Source: Sanderia malayensis (lineage: Eukaryota; Cnidaria; Scyphozoa; Semaeostomeae; Pelagiidae). Taken from it: a DNA stretch of 64,000 nt. The notes under the pieces are model-generated. The model searched no databases, was not told where the DNA came from, and was given only the letters and a program-made list of their open reading frames with translations. This document shows positions 1-9,766 of this stretch, piece after piece (position 1 is the stretch's first letter; each line of letters begins with the position of its first letter). The stretch is from the NCBI GenBank assembly GCA_013076295.1, contig RQOL01000699.1, positions 2,418,001 to 2,482,000 on the forward strand, written 5' to 3'. A program made the position numbers and the translations under genes.

Positions 1-195
1 AAGTTATCCTTGCTACCAAACCCGCTTTTGAACCATGTTCTTTAAAAAACCCCCAACGGTGTTTAACAGAGCTTTTATGGGATTTCTATTTCTGCGATTA
101 TTCTTATTGTTGTACATTATAGGTACATGAACATATAGGCGAGTATGCGCAATGGTATTTTGGGTTAATATTTATAATATTTATTCTGACTATAG

Positions 196-2062
196 ATAAA
201 CAAACTTCAATTGTGTAAGCCATTAATTCGAGCCATCGACAGTTTACCAATCAAGGACCAGTTTAAGATGTCTCATCTTGTTACTTACAGGTAAGCTAGC
301 TTCCCATCACGCATTGCATTCCTTGTACATTTAAATTGAGTGCAACTCGTGGAGACAGGGTGTGAGATAATCTAGAAGTGACTAAGTTATCCTCCTTCTC
401 TCTTTCTTCTTCGCTGATGTCATGTTTAGTCATTTCAAACACCGTTTCCAGGTTTTTTGTCGGAAAGAAGGCCATGTTTGACAGTGATTATAAACTAGGT
501 TTGTTTCCTATACATCTTCTGAATCTTTTCACATTTTAAAATGCCTAATAGATGCAAAATAAAATTGCCATCATTCTGTGTATTGAGAGTATTTCATATT
601 TTAGCAAACGAATATTTATCATTTGCATTTGAACATTGCCATCGCCAGAGCAAAAGAAATAAAAGGTGGGATGTACAACGTATTTACTCCATTGTTGTGT
701 CAATTGACTTAACAATCCCTACTTATTCTTATATGTTGTTTTTGTAGGTTGATTCTTGTCTATCTGCTACCTGTCAAAATGCAACTTGTAAGTAGACGAA
801 ACATGTTATTTATATCATTGTATTTTTGGCAATGTATGACAGTATTTATGAAGATCTTCGAATGAAAAATGTGCTGTGAATGAAAAATTGTTTTTTTCCA
901 GGGCCGAATGCCTAGTATTAAACTCCTGAGGAAGTATGATCTACCGCAGTTCATTGACATTGCGAAAGCCGTGTGGTAGGATACTCTGACATTTCACAAG
1001 GCCGCTTCATTTTTTATGGCTCCTTGCTTCTCAGTTAAGTCGCAGGTATTTAGCTCATGCCAACAGATTAATTTGTTGTTTCAACTTTCAGCGTTGGCAA
1101 TCTACTTCTCCTAAATCAAGCACTAGAACAGCACCAGGTAACGACTATCACATTTGACATCATCCAAACTTGGTTTACATGCACGGAATCCTCTCTTGTT
1201 TTCATAGTCAATTCTGTCTAATTACAAAAAGTTCTTCTGTAATGAACTTTTTGTAAATGTTCATGGAGATTTGCTTTATAATAATTGGTTCTTTCGTAAT
1301 TCTTTTAGGTGATTTCGTCCAAATTGGATATTGAGTTGGCTAATTTCATGTTTTGTTTTTCTTTTCAAGGATTTCTTCATTAGATCGGGAATTTACTTGA
1401 TACTCGAGAAACTCAAAATTATAACATATCGAAATTTATTCAAGAAAACGTATGCGAAAATAATTACTTTTCACCCGTTCTGCCTTCTTTTATTTCCACA
1501 CTTTAGCATTCTATCAGCTTATTTTCCATCCGAGATGCATTTAACCAGCTTCTATCCAGAACTTCCTCTGACAATAATGTGTTTTTTGCTATTTCTAGTT
1601 GTCTATTGATGAATACCCATCAACTTCCAATCGATGCATTTAAAATTGCGTTACATTATATGGGAGTAAGTCTGTGATCTTTGTTATTCATACTCTTGTA
1701 TACACTCGTCTCGTCTGCTATTCTGATCTTGATGATTACGATTATAATTATAATAGTTAAAGTGATTTTTTGTTTCCAGGCTACAGATGTTGACACTGAT
1801 GAAGTGCATTGCATTCTTGCCAATCTCATATATTTGGTAAGTCTTCTCTTCAGCTCATTCGTCTTTTCTCTATTGCAAACCCCCGTCGTTCTATTCAACG
1901 TCTGCTCAGTTTTGCCAGTAAGAGGAAGTTATCCAGGGGGTCTATTAATAGTGTCAAACATATCTGCTGTAGGGATACCTGAAAGGCTACATATCTTATC
2001 AGCATCAGAAGTTGGTGATCAGCAAACAAAATCCATTTCCCAGTTTATCAACATTCCTGTGA
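196..2062 (+). CDS. PCID2: PCID2 (PCI domain-containing protein 2), 3' part of gene, cut by left window edge
   Basis: PCI-domain protein of the nuclear-pore TREX-2 mRNA export complex (yeast Thp1 relative). Ten exons were assembled: 196-290, 452-498, 605-665, 748-787, 902-975, 1092-1137, 1370-1449, 1599-1665, 1780-1836 and 1973-2062. All have AG/GT borders and the phases join into 218 codons plus TGA at 2060-2062. Recognisable blocks are [76 protein letters not shown] and the C-terminal [20 protein letters not shown], all typical of the conserved C-terminal half and winged-helix end of PCID2. Human PCID2 is about 399 residues, so roughly 180 N-terminal residues lie left of base 1; bases 1-195 look like intron. 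It is convergent with copper-monooxygenase gene A, with 501 bp between the stop codons. Confidence 0.95.
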
Positions 2063-2563
2063 GTGCAGGCTCGCTGATCTTTTCTATCCACCAGGAAGAC
2101 GTCACCATCCTAAACAACTGTCTTAAATCGATATGCGTGAAGAGAATTACTCCTTACACGTTGATGCTGTTCTAATGATAAAACCAACGCAATCGCTCGA
2201 TAATTGACAAGACAGAAAAAGGTGGGATACATTGTGGATAGAGATGTTCCCATTTGCCAAAGGTATGTCGTACTCTATCGAGATAGATTTCTGTTTAAAA
2301 TACAAACAAAACAACAATAATAATCAACCATTTCTGGGGATACAATTTGTTTTAAATTTAAGATTACATAAGTTCCTTAATCAATAAGGAGTTTCATTAT
2401 AATGATTATTGAGGTTAACAAATGTTTTCGATCAATTGAGCCCTAAAGATAAAAAATCAGCAATATTTATAGTAAAAAAGTAGTAAAGATATAGTAAAAA
2501 AGGTCCTTTATCCTTGCAAGTAAAGTTTAATAAAATATGTTACACAGTCAGACAGTTGTGAAG
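2063..2563. other. Convergent intergenic region between PCID2 and monooxygenase gene A
   Basis: No credible coding sequence is seen. It contains the 3' ends of two convergent genes. From about 2290 the sequence is homologous to the stretches just downstream of genes B (from about 9455) and C (from about 13810), sharing an 'aatcaataaggag' block and the 'tccttt..cttgcaagtaaagttt' tail before the stop. It therefore marks the left end of the tandemly duplicated unit. An AATAAA at 2529-2534 (+) could serve PCID2 but is far from its stop. Confidence 0.5.
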
Positions 2564-5500
2564 TCAGCCTGTAAGCATCTTAGCTGCAATAAGAATAATA
2601 GCAATGAGGTATTGGGGCAATGCAGATACCTTGAAAGCACCGCTTATTGGACCTTGCTGTGCACAATCTTCCTCTATTTTCCAAACTGCAAGAGCTGTGA
2701 CGTTGTTCTCTGCGTATTGTATTCCTCGAAGGATTTTCTTCTCGAATCCTTTCGAGCATCGATGAGCATTCATTTGATCGACATAATATTTGCATTGTTT
2801 TTCACATTTCTGACTCGACCCGCAGTTTCTGAGGATGTTTTTAACGTAGCCATGAGTGCTGAATTCAGTGTAATTGCACGTTCCAAAATTATGGCTATAG
2901 TATGTCGCGTTGTTGTGGATGCTCATGTCGCACATTGTGTATCTGAAATCAATTTTGAAAACATAGCAATAACACTTTGCTGGGTAGTAGAATTAAGCAT
3001 TGTTTTGAAATATATTGCAAATACAAGCTAATGATTTAAATACGATTGTAGACAGTTTTAATAGTATTAAGCATACCTTTCGTAGGAAAGGCAAAGCTTT
3101 TCATTGTTCTTGGGTATCTTTGGATAGTAGTCAACAAAAGCAAAACACATTTCATCATAGGTTCCATCGCCATAATAAGTCGTTTTCGATCGTGTTTTTG
3201 TATTGAATTTGCAAGTTGTTCTCAGTTCGTCTCCTGGCAACATCACAACTGCTGGCTTGTGTCGTGTACTTGTGGGGTTGTTATAATTAAAGGCATCATC
3301 AATGCCAAGCATTCTCAAAAATTTTCCATTTCTATACTGAGCAAGGGTTAGATTCTTGCCAAGGAAATGCGCGTGCATCGCAACACCTGTTATGTTGATA
3401 CCATTGCTATTGGAGCCTAACATGGTCCTTGTGCAACCAGCTGGGCACACTCCTCTTTGAATAACCTTCAAAAAGGACGTATAGCATATGATGATAGTTA
3501 GAAAGTGTATGTAACCATATCCTACTGAACTACATTAACGATTTTAATGATAATCCGAACACAGTTAGAGAGAGGGATACCTGTTTTTGACCTGGTGGTA
3601 ATTCAAGATGAAGTTGACCGATTGTGAGTGTTCCAATGTCATACATTCTCAACTTTGGTGTGTAGTAAATTTTGAATCCTGAGGAATCGTGGTAATTGGT
3701 TTTCTTTTGATCGTTGGTCCAGTGGACCTGCAACTGAATGAATTTGGCGGCTGTTTTGCCAAATCGCACTCCAGTTTTTTCTGGAAGACAATAGCCTGAA
3801 GAAAAACATTTCAGAACGAATTAGGCCCCTGTATACTTTGAAAATTAGTCGATTTAAAATACGTCTGGTGCCTTGATTAAATTATATTAATTTAAGAGGG
3901 GATGTCTATGCAGTGGGGTGCTTATTGAAAGAATTGGGGTATTTGGGGGTTATTCTGACCTTCGCCTCCAACTGTCCATCCGACAAGCATTTCTTGACAC
4001 CTTGCACTTCCCATGATGCAATTAAATGGGTCCTTCTCAATCTTCATGTCCCCATCGCAACCATAAATGATCATGTGATGAATGACATTTCTGTTGTCCA
4101 AAATCGGATCACTTGCAACAATGTGGTAATCTTGATCAGATGGGAGTTCGAATGTTTTACACAAGTATGTTGTTTCTTGCGCTGGTACCTACAACGGGAG
4201 GGTATACATTACTACTACAATAGTATTATATTGAAACATCTGTGAAATGATACTTGGAGGATGTGGCAATGTCAATGACATGGTTAGAGAGAGAGAGATA
4301 AGAGTGGGAGACAGAGAGAAGTTTAATTTCCTCATCTACTAACCTTCCATTTAGGAAATCTGACATCAATTGTTTTGACACCTGACTCCGTTCGTCCGGG
4401 GCACTTTTCTTTTGTCCCTGTGCATGAAATCCATTTTTGTGAATTACATTTGGGACTGTCGACAGGTTCGCACACTCCCGGATGTGATAATCCAGATGTT
4501 TTGGCCGGTTGAGCTCCTTGAGTCCATACGCAGTCTGGGTCACCTGTGGTGAAGATATTCAAATTCAGATAGACACAGGGTATGCAAATAAAGACTTCTT
4601 TCAGATACAGTCTTTGTGTTCCTTTGAAGTCACGTGTGTGTAAGTTGCTATAAATCGCGGAGTAAGCAGATCTTTTGTTGCCCTTAACAGGGTTGCCATT
4701 TGGGATTTTTCAATCCCAAATTTCACAAAATTGGGATTGTGTGAAGGCCTGTGGGATTGAAAATTTTGTCTGGGATTAGAGGCAGATTCTGGGATTAAAT
4801 TGGGATTGTTTACAAAATTACCAAGAAAAAAAAAGAAAACGATTTTTTAAGGAGAAAGTAAGTCGAATTGTGATTGCCTGTGGATGTGAAATCGTGACAG
4901 GAAATTTCCATTCCACTGAGATTTCCTGATTCGTAATTTTAGGTGCGTTGTTGATATGCCCCTGGTTGGAAAACATGCTAATTTTCGCGGACACGTCGTA
5001 GCGAGCAAACGCAAAGTGTGGGCTGCGACTGGCGAGCGAAGACATTTTTGGTGCGAGCAACAGCAGTTGTTTTAAACAAAATACTACCAACAAATACTTT
5101 GTTTTGGCACGGAAAATTTTTTAAGGTGCGAGCAAAATTGGTCAGAAGCTGCGACTCAAAACTACTGAAGAGCAGCGTCATTGCGAGAATTTGCATGTTT
5201 TCCAATCTGGGATATGCCTTTGATTTCAACCCCTGTAAGCAATGCAGTGAGAGAATATTTTCTCATGTTGCATGCATCAAAACCAAGCAACGCAATAGGT
5301 TGAGTTTAAAAATGTTGGATGCAATACTACGAGTAAGAACCTCTTTGTTATTGGATGAAAAATGCTGCAAAGAATTCGTAGTTACCAGCAAAATGCTTCA
5401 TCAATTTAATTCTGTTACACTGTATTCCCAGGAAGAAAATGATGATCGTGAATATGACATTTCAGCATTGAACTCCTTGAACTAATTATATACTATGATA

Positions 5501-7219
5501 ATTTTTTTTACTATAAGAGGCTTGATGATAAATCTTTATACGACTTTTGATGCTACATTTGTTCCAACCCTCCCGATATGACCAGGAGACTCCCGATTTC
5601 AAAGGTCCCAACCTCCCGACAATTAAAAAATCCTCCCGACTTTTGAAAAAACTTATAATAAAAATAAAAATTGGTATGAAATAAAGAAGAATCAAGATCG
5701 CTGTCAACAGTGCAACCTTTTCATAACGGACAAAACGATTCTATGTGATTTAAATCAAAACATTAGAATAGTTACGACTACGACATCGGATAAAGCCAGG
5801 CGCCAAACTTTGGAATTTTATTACTCAATGCTCTTCGTAACAAATTCTTTTAATTGTCAAAACTATTAGAATTGTCAACGCTGGGGGGCTCGGAGCGCCC
5901 CAGACCCCCAGCTCTAATTTTTCGCTCGTTCCGCTCGCGATGTCTCCCGCTTTATCTTCTCTCCAGGTTGGAAAGTATGGATGATATATATTATGTTGGT
6001 TTTGTTATTCTGCTTACTTTTTCGCATCTCTGCTAAGAAAGCAGCTGCGGAGGAGCAATAAACAATCAGAAACTGTGTCTCTGCGGCGGAGACGATCGAG
6101 AATAATCTGGGATTGATTTGGGATTGTCCGGTTCTAAAATTGGGACTGGGCCCAAATTTTCATCTGGCAACCCTGGCCCTTAAAGAACATTATCCGGCAT
6201 TGAATTATGAATGACCATATGCATATTGTGTTATCAGGTAAATGTTCTGACCACAATGTATATAATGGATTTCAGGTCCAATTTCTGCAAGGCCCCTTTC
6301 ACACGAGGCCCCCACGAGGCTGTGTTGAGTTATGTAACTGACATGGCATTTTTTTCACGTGATTGATTTTATAGCTACCTGATGCCATCGCCCATCGAAA
6401 TGCCATCAGCCATGCGTTTTTGAATATTTTTGCTATCCGCTCACGGGGTTCTGTCTTTAGTTCATTAGTAATAATAATAGTATTAAAACTGTATATAATT
6501 GGTATTGTCAGTCATTCAGGGTATTTCTTTGTCGCAGAATATACCACAAGAAAAGAACTGAGAAAATTTGGTGGATAAAGCTTTGTTTACACAATGAAAA
6601 TAGGCCTAAGTTCAGGCAAAAGTTATGTCAAAGGTGTCCAGCTAAAAGCGGCTAGTTAAAAGCTTTAAGCACCGGGAAACCATTAAAACTGTTCCAAATA
6701 TGTTTCCCGGATGTTATTAAACTAGAAAATGCTATATTTAGCATGTGCGCTTGCATTATATATTTTTAAACCATTTTTCAAAATTTGACATGTGTTGTGT
6801 TTTCGTCAGCTCAGCCCAAAATGTGCCGTATGGTGAATTTGAATGCCTATTCGGGCAGAGCGTCGGGTATCATTGCTAACATTGCTGAATACTTTTCTCA
6901 CTTTGGGCAATAATAAAAGAACAATAATAAAAGAATTACCGAGTTCTTCTCCATTTTTCTTTCCATCACCGTCAGAATCTGCTTCGCACAAACTTTTCGT
7001 CCATGTATGCCCAGCATTTTTGAAAGCATTTCCAAACGGGTTTGTTTTGCCAGCGCCAAATTGATTCAAATGGCCAACACCAGTCCAAATTGAATTTGGT
7101 TTGCATGGATGAGGGATCTTGTCACCATTTGGAATTTTCTTTTGAAATGAAGAGTATCCATTGACATTATGCCATGTTGCAACAAACAAAAATAGGAAAA
7201 TAATGGACACTGACTGCAT
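2564..7219 (-). CDS. Temptin-domain copper type II monooxygenase, copy A (DBH/MOXD1-like)
   Basis: Predicted secreted copper- and ascorbate-dependent hydroxylase. Exons (minus strand): 6940-7219, 4344-4543, 3960-4188, 3581-3795, 3077-3465, 2564-2942; phases agree and give 563 residues. Residues 1-21 are a signal peptide. Residues 22-94 are a temptin-type domain (motifs NGDKIPHPC, GVGHLNQFG, NPFG and a Ca-loop-like DSDGDGKKNGEE). The catalytic core begins around residue 160. Copper ligands by family comparison are His-His in VIHHMIIYGC (about 197-198), His in LQVHW (about 261), His-x-His in MHAHF (339, 341) and Met in YDEMC (about 414), so both copper sites look intact. The C-terminus ends in a hydrophobic stretch (ALPQYLIAIILIAAKML), perhaps a membrane or GPI-anchor signal. 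No DOMON domain is seen. Substrate unknown. Intron 1 carries a hAT remnant. The ATG was chosen because it opens the signal peptide shared by all copies. Confidence 0.93.
4680..6183. mobile_element. Decayed hAT DNA transposon in intron 1 of gene A, with 8-bp target-site duplication
   Basis: The element spans 4688-6175 and is bounded by the 11-bp terminal inverted repeat CAGGGTTGCCA / TGGCAACCCTG. It is flanked by a perfect 8-bp direct repeat GCCCTTAA (4680-4687 and 6176-6183), the expected hAT target-duplication size. Inside, on the plus strand at about 5255-5480, a translated stretch contains SERIFSHVACIKTKQRNRLS, which resembles the C-terminal hAT dimerisation region (consensus ER-FS-----K--LRNRL). 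The upstream transposase is missing or unreadable, so this is an internally deleted, non-autonomous copy. Subterminal 'gggattg' motifs recur at both ends. The homologous intron of gene C (about 18040-18075) lacks the insertion. Confidence 0.88.
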
Positions 7220-7403
7220 CGTTGTTCTCCAAATCAGACCGTCGAATTTTCTCAAGTTGCTGCAACAGCAATGATGATGGAATGATACCACAGTCAGTGC
7301 AGCTAAGCAAATAAACTTCTCTTATAGATAGGGCCTGTTTATATTGGCCGGTGTCAGTGTCAGCTTACAGCGCGAGAGAGATGTTCTATTGCTGTCCCGC
7401 CTA

Positions 7404-8072
7404 AGCCTGGTACTCACTTGAGGTTTATCACGATAGCGATAACGATTACGATAACGAATAAATTCCTTGCCTGCGGGGTATCATGTACTCACTGTCATTC
7501 GCATTTGTCGTTATCGTGAAGTAAAAATGGCGGTTGAAGGAAGCAAACTCCTTAAAATCAACCAGAGCGTTTGATTTCATTTCGCAAACGCTCAGAAAAT
7601 AATCAGAGAGTTAAAGAGCGAAGAAAAGAAAGGTTCTGGGTTAGAGAAACAGTTTTAAAAACAAATCTTTCAAAAAAGTCACGGGTTGGACCAATAATTG
7701 AAAGATAACGATCCCGAATTTTGTTAAAGATATTTGCAAATGCGAAAAGAAAACTTGGGCCAACAATTTACTGTTGGGGAAGCAAAAACAACAGCAAAAG
7801 ATACATTTTACATGAAATTTTCTGTGCCCCAGACACTGTTTCCCCATCATAAATTTTTCGCATTCCTTAGAACAAAAGACGGATCACGATTACCACGAAA
7901 AAATATCAAAACTTTTCCTTTTCTATTCGTGGTAATCCTGCCGGTTTTATCACGAAAATCGGACATAACACGATTACAAATTATGTACTCACTTGGTTTT
8001 ATCACGAATACAACCTAATCGTTATCGCTATCGTTATCGTTATCGTGATAAACCTCAAGTGAGTACCAGGCT
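7404..8072. mobile_element. MITE-like inverted-repeat element
   Basis: Long terminal inverted repeats begin AGCCTGGTACTCACTTGAGG and continue through 'tttatcacgatagcgataacg'. The mirror copy ends at 8072 (CCTCAAGTGAGTACCAGGCT). The next three bases on both sides are CTA (7401-7403 and 8073-8075), a possible 3-bp target duplication as in PIF/Harbinger-like elements. Subterminal 6-bp (ataacg)-like iterations produce spurious open frames. The roughly 570-bp interior has no transposase. Assignment to a superfamily is inference. Confidence 0.75.
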
Positions 8073-9253
8073 CTACAGTACCGGGCGGGTAGAAACTGTA
8101 ACATTAAATTTATCATGTGACCGGTTGATGATAAGAGCATATTTCCGGTCAGTTATTCGGGGTGGAGTTTTCTTGTGAGAAAGTTCAACTCACAATTTTT
8201 CATAGAACTCTTAATGCTGATCGTGATTACTGACTACCAAAGTTTACAGGGATATATATGATTCTAATGGAAACTTCCAGAACCTATTGCGTAAGAATCT
8301 AAATCTGATACTGTTAGAAACTTCTCGAAAAGCTAGGACGATTATCACGCGGCTAAATATGAAACTAAAGACGATTACATTAAAGTTTAGTAAATACAAG
8401 ATTTGCATATTTACTAACAGACTATTAAAAGTCTTACCAAATGTTTTGGTTCGTGTCTGTTTTGTTAGAGATTCAGGAGGCTTCAGAGATTAAAACAAAC
8501 AACTTGTGATTTTATAGATTTTCTTGGATGAACAACTCGAACTAACAATACATAACTAACTAACTAAATCAAGTGACGAATATATATATATTAGTAAAAG
8601 GGAATAGGAAGATAATTGTATGTGCGTAAGCAAAATGAGTGATCATGTTAATGTTATCTCAAGAAATTGGGCGTTAGCATACCGGCCCGAATTGCTTGAA
8701 TAGGAATAAGCTTTTACGGTCGGTGATACCGATTTGCTGTGCAAATTTCGGCCGATACACCTGGCAGTAATAGCCGGATTGGTTAAACTGCAGACTAATG
8801 ACTGAAATCATAATATAAACTCAAACAAATAATAAAAGAGGACAGGGTGGGTGGGAGAAGTCAATCCTTGTTCTATGCGCTAGGCCTTAGAATGATTGTT
8901 GCATCTGAACTTTGCACGAACATGCCTTGAATAAATTGCCAAAGAGATGACCGCCGTCAACCTATCTGCTGGGCTCGTTAACCACACCCTTATGGGATCA
9001 TGTTGATGGACATACAAACGAGGCTATTTCGCAATTGCAATTTCTATCGCCCATTAACTGTTCTTAAATTGTATTTAAGAACTATATAAGGTTAGCTTGT
9101 CTAGAACGTTTTAGAACTTCGAACAAGGGGTACACTCTGATTTAGCAGAGCTTCACTCTCGCCTCTGCTCCAGAATTTCCATCCTATTTCCAACGAAGCT
9201 GGACATCAGTCATCTTTGAGGAAGGATAGATGATTGTATTCAAAGTTTCAGTT

Positions 9254-9385
9254 AGGGCCTGTTCATATGAGGTGAGCTGGCCCACCGAAAAGTGGGATAG
9301 CTCACTGAGTTGAGCCCATTTTAAACTTGCCATCACATGGGCATTTCATCCCACCAAGGTGGGCCAGTCTCGCTTTGAAACTGAG
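9254..9385. repeat. GGGCCTGTT-family fold-back repeat
   Basis: It begins gggcctgttcatatgagg and contains the inverted pair 'gagctggcccacc' and 'ggtgggccagtctc', so it can fold back. The same leading motif occurs at the element inside gene B intron 4 (10715) and at about 7326, suggesting a dispersed short repeat family. Exact ends are not resolved. Confidence 0.45.
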
Positions 9386-9766
9386 GACGAAGTTGTCATC
9401 ACTTGTGGCGCAAATTTGAAAATAAGTCTTTCATTGTATATTTCTATTCCATCAAAATCGGTTTCTGTTTAAGATACCAACAAAAATATAATCAACCATT
9501 TTTGCGGATACAGTTTTCATCTGTCTTAAATCTAGAGGATTACAGTTTAAGTTCCTTAATCAATAAGGAGTTTCATTATAATGATTATTGAGGATTAACA
9601 AATGTTTTCGATCAACTGAGCCTTCAAGATAAATCACCAATATTTATAGAATTAATGGTTTTGATTCCTAAATCATGAAAAGATATATAGTAAAAATATC
9701 ATAAGGTCCTTTGCTCTTGCAAGTAAAGTTTTAATAATGTTATACGGTCAGCAGACAGTTGTGAAG

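Larger units (their letters stand above)
7220..9766. other. Intergenic region between monooxygenase copies A and B
   Basis: No protein-coding gene is supported. It contains the 5' flank of gene A, with a possible 3' splice acceptor (minus-strand 'tgctgttgcag') shortly upstream of the ATG. It also holds an inverted-repeat element at 7404-8072 and 'gggcctgtt' repeats near 7326 and 9254. From about 9455 it holds the duplicated downstream tail of gene B. A minus-strand polypyrimidine-rich stretch near 9120-9190 has no recognisable gene. Confidence 0.5.

Noticed and set aside
5018..5485. 155-codon plus-strand open frame inside gene A intron 1
   Set aside because: Its C-terminal half resembles the hAT transposase end and it lies between TIRs with a TSD, so it is a transposon remnant and not a host gene.
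7993..8178. Open frame with an Arg-Tyr repeat
   Set aside because: It is a by-product of the (atcgtt)-like subterminal repeats of the inverted-repeat element.
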